Assembly: GCA_947166165.1 (NCBI GenBank)
Contig: CAMVDK010000119.1
Coordinates: forward strand, 1-9,338
Reading direction: 5' to 3'
Source of the DNA: an uncultured Porphyromonadaceae bacterium
Lineage (GTDB): Bacteria > Bacteroidota > Bacteroidia > Bacteroidales > Muribaculaceae
Length of the DNA stretch: 9,338 bases
A program made the position numbers and the translations under genes. This document shows positions 1 through 5,311 of this stretch, one piece after another. How positions within the stretch are numbered: the first letter of the stretch is position 1; every line of letters begins with the position of its first letter. A model generated the notes under the pieces. The model ran no database searches, had not been told where the DNA came from, and saw only the letters and a program-made list of their open reading frames with translations.

Positions 1-23
1 AATAAATTTTGCTTGCCGTTTTC

Positions 24-54
24 TTGCCATTGCGCTCGGTTTGCACTAATTTTG
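24..54 (+). promoter_or_regulatory. Bacteroidetes-type promoter for the truncated ATPase gene
   Basis: The -7 element TAATTTTG lies at 47-54, a full match to TAnnTTTG. A TTG at 24-26 sits 20 bp upstream, where the -33 element of the Bacteroidetes primary sigma factor is expected. Transcription should begin near 59-62, which places the ATG at 85 about 25 nt into the message and rules out the upstream in-frame ATG at 13. Confidence 0.75.
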
Positions 55-84
55 CCCTTTGAAACCCAATCAACACCACGCGCT

Positions 85-882
85 ATGGCACTGAAACTAC
101 CTCTGGGAGTACAGACTTTCGAAGATGTCATCAAGGGAGGCTACGTCTATATCGACAAGACGGCGCTCATCCACCAGCTGGCCAACGATGGGAAGTATTA
201 CTTCCTGAGCCGCCCTCGGCGGTTCGGCAAGTCGCTGCTGCTGTCGACGCTCGATGCCTATTTCTCTGGCCGGAGCGACCTGTTCCGCGGCCTGGCCATG
301 GAGCAGCTCGAATCGGAATGGCCCACGCACCCCGTGCTGCGGCTCGACCTCAACACCGGCGACTACGACGGCAACATCGACGCCCTGCACAGCAAGCTGG
401 TCGATTTCCTCGAAAACCAAGAGCGCATCTTCGGCGTGGGAGCACGCGGCGACAGTCTGGGCGACCGATTCGGAAACCTCATCCAAGACATTCACGACAA
501 GACGGGCAAGCAGGTGGTGGTTCTCGTCGACGAGTACGACAAGCCGCTCATCGCCAACGTGGAGCGCGACAAGGCCGACGTCCAGAGTCGGCTGCGCGGC
601 ATGCTCAAGGCTTTCTACGGCAACGTCAAGACGATGGACTCCTGCATCCGCTTCGCGCTGTTCACCGGCGTGAGCCGCTTCTCGCACGTGAGCATCTTCA
701 GCGACCTGAACAACCTGACCATCAAGGCCTACGACCGGCGTACCGACACCTACACACTCGGACTGCCGAACCTGGAGGTGAAGCAGGCCTTCAGCCAGAA
801 CCTGCTGCCCATCTACTCGCGCATCGCCGTGGCGCTCGACGACGCCACGCGCAACATAGCCGCCTGGCAGCGCGTGGAGTGA
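85..882 (+). CDS. AAA-ATPase-like protein (PF09820 type), internally deleted and lacking its nuclease domain
   Basis: This 265-residue protein belongs to the large Bacteroidetes/Firmicutes family with an N-terminal AAA-ATPase-like domain (PF09820) and a C-terminal PD-(D/E)XK nuclease domain (PF08011). Full-length members have about 500-580 residues and their function is unsettled. Visible here are the family N-terminus (LPLGVQTFEDV, then YVYIDKT), the P-loop region RPRRFGKS at 43-50 and the Walker B strand VVVLVDEYDKP at 144-154. After SIFSDLNNL, ending at residue 211, the sequence jumps to TIKAYDRRTDTYTLGLPN. In relatives that second motif lies roughly 110 residues further on, after a NxxxIPVIYQSGYL stretch. 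The protein then stops about 40 residues later with no nuclease domain. The start at 85 is set by the promoter at 24-54; an ATG at 13 lies upstream of it. The frame itself is open. Most likely a degenerate, non-functional copy, although a surviving P-loop protein is possible. Confidence 0.85.
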   Translation: MALKLPLGVQTFEDVIKGGYVYIDKTALIHQLANDGKYYFLSRPRRFGKSLLLSTLDAYFSGRSDLFRGLAMEQLESEWPTHPVLRLDLNTGDYDGNIDALHSKLVDFLENQERIFGVGARGDSLGDRFGNLIQDIHDKTGKQVVVLVDEYDKPLIANVERDKADVQSRLRGMLKAFYGNVKTMDSCIRFALFTGVSRFSHVSIFSDLNNLTIKAYDRRTDTYTLGLPNLEVKQAFSQNLLPIYSRIAVALDDATRNIAAWQRVE

Positions 883-934
883 GTGAACAGCATACTGATC
901 AACCCGGCAACGGGGACGAAAAAATACACACCAC

Positions 935-1492
935 ATGACACGATTATTGATTAAACTCCTTGCGATGATGGTGCTTGCGGCAGTGGGCACGAGCTGCCGC
1001 ACGGCGCAGAGCGCGCTTCCGGAGCACTCGGTGGTGGCCATGCGCGGCATCACCGGCACGTGGCACTACGACGGCGCCAGCGTCGATGCCAAAGGCAACA
1101 CGGTGCTCTCGCGCGTGGCTAAGCCAATCGCCAAGTCGAAGCTGCGCAAAAAGCTCGACGGCGCATTCAAGAAAATGAAGCTCAGCAAGAAGTCGACGCA
1201 ACTCACGCTTGCCGACGACGGCACATTCGCCCTGCGGCTGGTGGGCCCCGAGATTCACGGGACCTATGACTACGACGCCGCCTCGGGCCGGCTCACGCTG
1301 CGGTGGCACGGCATGCCGCTCACGGCGCAGGTGAAGCGCGACAGCAAGCACCTGCACGTGCTCTTCGACGCCGACCGCCTGCTGCACGTGCTGCAGCTGG
1401 CCAGCGGCTTGAGCAGCAACAAGACGTTGCAGTCCATCGCCCTGCTGGCCGAGAACTACAGCGACGTGCGCCTCGGCTTCGCCTTCAAGTGA
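935..1492 (+). CDS. DUF4923 family lipocalin-like lipoprotein
   Basis: A 185-residue protein with a basic-hydrophobic signal sequence and Cys21 in the context VGTSC, a loose but acceptable lipobox for Bacteroidetes; it is probably a lipid-anchored periplasmic or outer-membrane protein. The mature part has ITGTWHYDGASVDA near 39-52, then a Lys-rich helix (residues about 64-87), TLADDGTFALRLVG, IHGTYDYDAASGRLTLRW and a C-terminal VRLGFAFK. This pattern of short beta strands with a GTW motif is typical of DUF4923, a Bacteroidales family with no assigned biochemical role. The gap to the upstream truncated ATPase gene is 52 bp and shows no TAnnTTTG, so it may now be read from the promoter at 24-54 or from one I cannot recognise. 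A GC-rich hairpin follows at 1500-1528. The family call is by recognition of sequence pattern, not a search. Confidence 0.8.
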   Translation: MTRLLIKLLAMMVLAAVGTSCRTAQSALPEHSVVAMRGITGTWHYDGASVDAKGNTVLSRVAKPIAKSKLRKKLDGAFKKMKLSKKSTQLTLADDGTFALRLVGPEIHGTYDYDAASGRLTLRWHGMPLTAQVKRDSKHLHVLFDADRLLHVLQLASGLSSNKTLQSIALLAENYSDVRLGFAFK

Positions 1493-1499
1493 ACGCCCC

Positions 1500-1528
1500 C
1501 CGCCCGCTGCGTAAAGCCAGGCGGGCGG
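1500..1528 (+). terminator. GC-rich hairpin after the DUF4923 gene, possible terminator
   Basis: CCGCCCGC at 1500-1507 pairs perfectly with GCGGGCGG at 1521-1528 around a 13-nt loop, starting 7 nt after the stop codon. No T-run follows, so it is not a classical intrinsic terminator. It may instead stabilise the 3' end or help separate this unit from the LOG promoter at 1584. Confidence 0.4.
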
Positions 1529-1583
1529 ACACGCTGCGGCAACAAAATGGTGCCTGCCGCGACAATGTTCGGCGAAAATGTAG

Positions 1584-1591
1584 TAATTTTG
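1584..1591 (+). promoter_or_regulatory. -7 promoter element for the LOG gene
   Basis: TAATTTTG is a perfect TAnnTTTG -7 box in the 103-bp gap before the LOG gene. No clear TTG/TTTG -33 element is present 18-22 bp upstream. The GTG start at 1596 is only 5 nt beyond the box, so the message is predicted to be leaderless or nearly so. Confidence 0.7.
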
Positions 1592-1595
1592 CAGC

Positions 1596-2186
1596 GTGAA
1601 ACCGAACAGAGACATCAACGTGTGTGTGTTTGCGGCCTCGAGCGAGCGCATCGACGCCGCCTATGCCGCCGCCGCTCGCGAGCTGGGACAGCTGCTGGCC
1701 GAGCGTGGCTGGGGCTGTGTGAACGGCGCCGGTGCCATGGGCCTGATGCGCGCGCTGAGCGACTCCGTGCTCGACCACGGCGGCCGAGTGGTGGGCGTGA
1801 TTCCGCAATTCATGGTCGACAACGGCTGGTGCCACAACGGCCTGACGCAGGTGGTGGTCACCGCCGACATGCATGAGCGCAAGCAGACCATGCAGCGGCT
1901 CTCGCAGGCATTCGTGGCGCTGCCCGGAGGCTGCGGCACGCTCGAGGAGCTGCTCGAAGCGCTCACCTGGCGACAGCTCGGCCTGGCCGCCAAGCCCATC
2001 GTGCTGCTGAACACCGGCGGCTACTACGACCCGCTGGTGGCCATGCTGCAGCGCTGCGTCGACGAGGGCTTCATGCGCCCCTCCCACACCTCCCTCTGGG
2101 CCGTGGCTGCCACCGCGCGGCAGGCCATCGACATCATCGACCATGAACTCTCGGCCGGCACGCCCCCGGCCGAGGCAAAGAACTGA
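1596..2186 (+). CDS. LOG family protein (TIGR00730; cytokinin-riboside 5'-monophosphate phosphoribohydrolase type)
   Basis: A 196-residue cytoplasmic Rossmann-fold protein of the LOG (Lonely guy) family. Characterised members hydrolyse N6-modified or plain nucleoside 5'-monophosphates to the base and ribose 5-phosphate; in bacteria a nucleotide-salvage role is usual. Diagnostic motifs are INVCVFAASS at 7-16, NGAGAMGLM at 43-51, MHERK at 92-96 and PGGCGTLEE at 110-118, which carries the catalytic Glu; length is normal. The start is a GTG at 1596, chosen because it fits the family N-terminus and no in-frame ATG lies between the -7 box at 1584-1591 and the conserved core. A GTG at 1620 (residue 9) is an alternative but would cut into the first beta strand. 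The DUF4271 gene starts 8 bp after its stop, so the two are very likely co-transcribed. Confidence 0.92.
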   Translation: MKPNRDINVCVFAASSERIDAAYAAAARELGQLLAERGWGCVNGAGAMGLMRALSDSVLDHGGRVVGVIPQFMVDNGWCHNGLTQVVVTADMHERKQTMQRLSQAFVALPGGCGTLEELLEALTWRQLGLAAKPIVLLNTGGYYDPLVAMLQRCVDEGFMRPSHTSLWAVAATARQAIDIIDHELSAGTPPAEAKN

Positions 2187-2194
2187 CACCTGCA

Positions 2195-3073
2195 ATGCCC
2201 GCCACACCCACTATCCCCGCGCCCCAACCGGCCGACAGCACAAGCGCCGACACGCTGGCCGTCGACAGCGGTGCCGTGCAGCTCGAGCCGCAATATCTGT
2301 CGGGATTCCCCGACAGCGTGCAGTGCGACACGGTGGTCGCCACGTCGGCCTCGCTGCCCGTGATGCAAGAGCCCGCCGGTGCCAAGGCCGAGCCGCTGCC
2401 CGGCGGCCCGTTGCGCGACACGCCGAGCATGGCCCTGCTGCTCGTGGGCGTGATGCTCGTAGTGGTGAGCTACCGCACGGGCTACAAATATCTAGAGAAC
2501 TTTGCGCACAACATGTTCTCGGTCCGCCGCCGCGACAACCTGTTTGAGGACCACACGATGAGCGAGACGCGCATCCTGTCGGCCCTGATGGCCAACACCT
2601 GCATCGTGGAGGGCCTGCTCATGTATGCCGGCATCGACCTGTGGCTGCCCACTCTGTCGGCTTCGCTGCACAGCCACGTGAGCTGGTATGTACTCGCGTT
2701 CACGGGCATCGCGTTGCTGTTCTATGTGGGCCAGCTGGTGGTCTACAACGTGGTGGGCCGGGTGTTCACCGATGCGGTGAACACGCGCCTGTGGGTGGCC
2801 GGATTCAACGCCACGCAGTCGCTGCTCGGGCTGCTTTTGCTCCCCCTGGCAGCGGTGGTCATGGTGACACCGGCAGCGACCAAACAAATGTTAACATGTG
2901 CAATAATCCTGTATTTCAGTGCACGAATTGTTTTTATTTGCAAAGGGTTCAGAATTTTTTATGGCAATTTGCCATCGCTTGTCTATTTTATTTTGTACCT
3001 TTGCGCCGTCGAAATTGTGCCGATAGTCGTCTTGTGTACCGGTACAATATTTTTCTGCAAGCAGCTACAGTAG
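2195..3073 (+). CDS. DUF4271 domain-containing membrane protein
   Basis: A 292-residue integral membrane protein. Residues 1-75 are a Pro/Ala/Ser-rich, probably disordered soluble tail. Hydrophobic segments follow at about 79-95, 127-148, 164-186, 206-225, 232-250 and 259-287. The conserved DUF4271 features are the cluster FSVRRRDNLFEDH (108-120) after the first membrane segment and, near the end, ICKGFRIF followed by LVYFILYLCAVEIVPIVVL. Its function is unknown; in Bacteroidetes it commonly lies just upstream of the hemD-like gene, as here. It begins 8 bp after the LOG stop, implying translational coupling. The last 190 bp of the gene are strikingly AT-rich compared with the rest and contain a candidate promoter for hemD. 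The long low-complexity N-terminus is poorly conserved in such proteins, so a later start cannot be excluded, but no in-frame ATG near residue 75 looks better. Confidence 0.85.
   Translation: MPATPTIPAPQPADSTSADTLAVDSGAVQLEPQYLSGFPDSVQCDTVVATSASLPVMQEPAGAKAEPLPGGPLRDTPSMALLLVGVMLVVVSYRTGYKYLENFAHNMFSVRRRDNLFEDHTMSETRILSALMANTCIVEGLLMYAGIDLWLPTLSASLHSHVSWYVLAFTGIALLFYVGQLVVYNVVGRVFTDAVNTRLWVAGFNATQSLLGLLLLPLAAVVMVTPAATKQMLTCAIILYFSARIVFICKGFRIFYGNLPSLVYFILYLCAVEIVPIVVLCTGTIFFCKQLQ
2996..3003 (+). promoter_or_regulatory. Candidate -7 element for hemD inside the DUF4271 gene
   Basis: TACCTTTG is a full TAnnTTTG match in the AT-rich 3' end of the DUF4271 coding region. A TTTG at 2968-2971 is 24 bp upstream and a TTG at 2979-2981 is 14 bp upstream; neither has the optimal spacing. 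If used, it gives hemD a leader of roughly 100 nt that contains the 12-bp palindrome at 3035-3046. Confidence 0.5.
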
Positions 3074-3112
3074 GAATATTCATCAATATTAAGTTATAGA
3101 CAGAGACTACGC

Positions 3113-3865
3113 ATGAAGAGAATTTTGGTGTCACAACCGAGACCCTCGACCGACAAATCGCCCTACTTCGACCTCGAGCGCAAGTATGGGGTGGAAGTGG
3201 TGTTCCGGCCGTTCATCAAGGTGGAAGGGCTGACGGCGAAAGAGTTCCGCCAACAGCGCCTGCAGATACCCGACTACACGGCCATGATATTCACCGCGCG
3301 CACAGCGGTAGACCACTTTTTCAGACTTTGCCGCGAAACGCGCTACACCGTGCCCGACACGCAGAAGTACTTTTGTGTCAGCGAGGCCATCGCGCACTAC
3401 TTGCAGAAGTACATCATCTATCGCAAGCGCAAGATTTTCTATGCCGAGAGCGGCAAGCTCGACGACCTCGTGCCTCTGATCCAGAAGCACAACAAGGAGA
3501 CCTACATGATGGCCGTGAGCGACGTGCACAACGACCAGCCCAACGCGCTCGACGAGCATGGCATCCAATATGTGAAGGCGGTGATGTACCGCACGGTGAG
3601 CAACGACTTCGGCCCCGACGAGAAACTCGACTACGACATGCTGTGCTTCTTCAGCCCCGCCGGAGTGAAAGCGCTGCAGACCAACTTCCCCAACTTTGAG
3701 CAGGGCGACATCGCCATCGCCGCCATGGGCCACACGACCATCGAGGCCGTCAACGAGGCCGGGCTCCGGCTCGACGCCACCATCACGCCCGAGACCCCCT
3801 CGATGGCCAGCGCCATCGAGGCATACCTCAAGAAAACGGGCGTCGAACCCGTCGACAACGACTAA
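3113..3865 (+). CDS. hemD: Uroporphyrinogen-III synthase family protein (HemD-like)
   Basis: A 250-residue cytoplasmic protein with the two-lobed HemD fold pattern. HemD converts hydroxymethylbilane to uroporphyrinogen III by ring closure with inversion of ring D, the branch-point step towards haem, sirohaem and corrinoids. Visible landmarks are the N-terminal strand MKRILVSQPRP (1-11), IFTARTAVDHFF (59-70, the usual FTSxxAV segment), YFCVSEAIAHYL (86-97), VKAVMYRTV (154-162), MLCFFSPAGVKAL (176-188) and IAIAAMGHTTIEAV (200-213, the GxxTxxA signature). Length is normal. It starts 39 bp after the DUF4271 stop and ends before a strong terminator, so it may be transcribed with LOG-DUF4271 and from the promoter at 2996. 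No other tetrapyrrole gene is in the window. HemD proteins are poorly conserved, so the fold-level assignment is firmer than the enzymatic one. Confidence 0.82.
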   Translation: MKRILVSQPRPSTDKSPYFDLERKYGVEVVFRPFIKVEGLTAKEFRQQRLQIPDYTAMIFTARTAVDHFFRLCRETRYTVPDTQKYFCVSEAIAHYLQKYIIYRKRKIFYAESGKLDDLVPLIQKHNKETYMMAVSDVHNDQPNALDEHGIQYVKAVMYRTVSNDFGPDEKLDYDMLCFFSPAGVKALQTNFPNFEQGDIAIAAMGHTTIEAVNEAGLRLDATITPETPSMASAIEAYLKKTGVEPVDND

Positions 3866-3913
3866 CCACCGAAATGGATTAACAGAGCTATTATAACCTT
3901 TCAACCGAAATTT

Positions 3914-3948
3914 CGGGGGCGGCCTGAGTGGTCTTCCCCGATTTTTTT
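3914..3948 (+). terminator. Rho-independent terminator of hemD
   Basis: CGGGG at 3914-3918 pairs with CCCCG at 3936-3940, and inside it GGCC (3921-3924) pairs with GGTC (3930-3933, one G-U pair) around a TGAGT loop. An A and then seven T residues follow at 3942-3948. The stop of hemD is about 50 bp upstream. The T-run directly abuts the rnpA -7 element. Confidence 0.85.
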
Positions 3949-3949
3949 G

Positions 3950-3957
3950 TAATTTCG
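3950..3957 (+). promoter_or_regulatory. Candidate -7 element for rnpA
   Basis: TAATTTCG differs by one base from TAnnTTTG and lies 14 bp before the rnpA ATG. The strong terminator immediately upstream means the rnpA group needs a promoter here. The -33 region would fall inside the terminator hairpin, and no TTG is seen at the ideal distance. The predicted leader is only about 10 nt. Confidence 0.55.
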
Positions 3958-3971
3958 CAGCCCGAAACCAA

Positions 3972-4370
3972 ATGAAAGGACTCCGGCTATATAAAAGCGA
4001 GAAGCTGTGCAGCCGCACCGCCGTCGCGCAGCTCTTCGAGCAGGGGACGGGCCTGATGGCCTATCCGCTGCGGGCCGTGGTGCGCGTGCGCCCTGGCGAG
4101 GCCCTCCGCCCGCCGCAGATGCTCATCACCATCCCCAAAAAGCGCATCCGCCACGCCGTGGACCGCGTGCTGCTGCGGCGGCGCGTGCGCGAGGCCTACC
4201 GCCTCCACCGCCGCGCGATGCTCCATCCGGCCCTGGCGCAGCAGGACGCCAGCGCCGACATCGCCTTCGTCTATGTGGCCAACCAGGTGGCCGACTACGC
4301 CCTCATCGAGCGCAAGATGAAGCAACTGCTCGAACGCATGGCACAAGCCCTGGCCGCGGAGCGAGGATAG
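3972..4370 (+). CDS. rnpA: Ribonuclease P protein component
   Basis: A 132-residue basic protein that binds the catalytic RNase P RNA and helps cleave the 5' leader from precursor tRNAs. Recognisable features are the N-terminal LYKSEKLCSRTAVAQLFEQG (7-26, the family's K-x-x-x-L...F..G pattern), the central strand LRAVVRVRP, MLITIPKKRIRHAVDRVL (50-67) and the Arg-rich helix RRRVREAYRLHRR (69-81). That helix corresponds to the family signature RNRxKRxxRE, although the Asn after the first Arg is Val66 here. The gene order rnpA-yidD is one of the most conserved in bacteria and supports the call. The ATG at 3972 gives a normal N-terminus and is 14 bp after the -7 box. A GC-rich nested hairpin lies between this gene and yidD. 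Confidence 0.95.
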   Translation: MKGLRLYKSEKLCSRTAVAQLFEQGTGLMAYPLRAVVRVRPGEALRPPQMLITIPKKRIRHAVDRVLLRRRVREAYRLHRRAMLHPALAQQDASADIAFVYVANQVADYALIERKMKQLLERMAQALAAERG

Positions 4371-4373
4371 GCC

Positions 4374-4403
4374 GCCGGAGCACGCCGCTATGCGGCAGCC
4401 GGC
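4374..4403 (+). repeat. Nested hairpin in the rnpA-yidD gap
   Basis: GCCGC at 4384-4388 pairs with GCGGC at 4392-4396 around a TAT loop, and GCCGG at 4374-4378 can pair with CCGGC at 4399-4403 outside it. No T-run follows, so it is more likely an RNA-stability or processing structure than a terminator. It occupies most of the 48-bp gap before yidD. Confidence 0.4.
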
Positions 4404-4418
4404 ACTTCAAAACGAATT

Positions 4419-4640
4419 TTGATTGTTGTGATAACGCGATTGCTCATATTACCCATCAGGTTCTACCAGCGGTTCATCTCGCCGCTGTTCCCGCCCGTGT
4501 GCCGCTTCACGCCCTCGTGCAGCCACTATGCCATCGAGGCCATCACCAAGCACGGCCCCGTGAAGGGGCTCTGGCTCGCCATCAAGCGCATTCTGCGTTG
4601 CAACCCGTGGGGAGGCAGCGGCTACGACCCCGTGCCATGA
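4419..4640 (+). CDS. yidD: Membrane protein insertion efficiency factor YidD
   Basis: A 73-residue small protein that sits at the inner face of the cytoplasmic membrane via an amphipathic helix and assists YidC/Sec-dependent insertion of membrane proteins. Nearly the whole chain is signature: LPIRFYQRFISPLFPP (11-26), CRFTPSCSHYAIEA (28-41, with Cys28 and Cys34), HGPVKGLWLAIKRILRCNPW and the C-terminal GGSGYDPVP. There is no in-frame ATG at the front. TTG at 4419 gives the length usual in the phylum, while GTG at 4428 would shorten it by three residues. A near-perfect -7 box (GAATTTTG, 4414-4421) overlaps the TTG, which would favour the GTG if that promoter is used. It follows rnpA by 48 bp, and its stop overlaps the tatD start as ATGA. 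Confidence 0.93.
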   Translation: MIVVITRLLILPIRFYQRFISPLFPPVCRFTPSCSHYAIEAITKHGPVKGLWLAIKRILRCNPWGGSGYDPVP

Positions 4641-5281
4641 CCACCGTTCTCGACATCCACACCCACCGCAGCGCGGAGCCTGGCGCCGTGGTCAGCTGCT
4701 CGCTGGCCGACGACGGATTTGCGCCCGAGGCCGGACGGCTCTACTCGGTGGGCATCCACCCCTGGCACAGCCTGCAGGCCGGCGAGGCAATCCTGCAGTG
4801 GCTTGGCGAGCTGGCCGCTCATCCACAGGTGGTGGCCATAGGCGAGACGGGGCTCGACGCGCTGCGCGGTGCGCCGCTGGAGCGGCAACTCGAGCTGCTC
4901 GAGCGGCACATCGCCGTGGCGCGGCGCGTGGGCAAGCCCGTGGTGGCACACTGCGTGCGCACCAGCCAGCAGCTGGCCGCCGCCTGGCGCCGCCTGGCTC
5001 CGGGCGTGGCGATGGCCGTGCACGGCTTCCGCGGCAATGCCAACGTGGCCCGCACGCTGCTCGACGCCGGCTGCTACCTGAGCTATGGCATCCGCTTCAA
5101 TCCGGCCGCCCTGGCCGTCACACCCCTCGACCGCCTGCTCATCGAGACCGACGATGCCCCTGCGCCCATCGGCGACGTGCTTGCCGCCGTAAGCCGCGCC
5201 CTGCGTCTGCAGCCCGAACGCCTCGAGCCGCAGTTACGCAGCAATGCGGCCCGCTTTCTGGGGCGGGCCGAAACGCAGTGA
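4637..5281 (+). CDS. Short TatD family metal-dependent hydrolase
   Basis: A 214-residue amidohydrolase-fold protein of the TatD family, whose members are metal-dependent DNases/phosphodiesterases. The metal-site residues can be followed in order: DIHTH with His8 and His10, GIHPW at 39-43, GETGLD with Glu70, VVAHCVR with His105, AVHGFRGN with His129 and LLIETDDAP with Asp172, so the active site looks complete. It is about 45 residues shorter than typical TatD (near 260). The shortening is mainly in the loop after HxH and at the C-terminus, and compact TatD proteins of this kind are usual next to yidD in Bacteroidetes. The ATG at 4637 overlaps the yidD stop by four bases, indicating translational coupling. 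Its stop lies 30 bp from the end of the convergent pgeF gene, with no clear terminator between. Substrate cannot be told from sequence. Confidence 0.88.
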   Translation: MTTVLDIHTHRSAEPGAVVSCSLADDGFAPEAGRLYSVGIHPWHSLQAGEAILQWLGELAAHPQVVAIGETGLDALRGAPLERQLELLERHIAVARRVGKPVVAHCVRTSQQLAAAWRRLAPGVAMAVHGFRGNANVARTLLDAGCYLSYGIRFNPAALAVTPLDRLLIETDDAPAPIGDVLAAVSRALRLQPERLEPQLRSNAARFLGRAETQ

Positions 5282-5311
5282 TGGAGTGTGAAATCGTGAT
5301 GATGAGACGGT

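Noticed and set aside
13..84. Upstream in-frame ATG at 13 that would extend the ATPase-like protein by 24 residues
   Set aside because: It lies upstream of the promoter (-7 box at 47-54), and the extra residues do not resemble the family N-terminus, which begins at the ATG at 85.
97..1059. A 320-codon open frame on the minus strand
   Set aside because: It lies opposite the ATPase-like gene and into the DUF4923 gene, has low-complexity Val/Glu/His composition and no recognisable domain.
3893..3902. TAACCTTTC as a second promoter box before rnpA
   Set aside because: The spacing and last base do not fit TAnnTTTG, and the terminator at 3914-3948 would end transcription started there.
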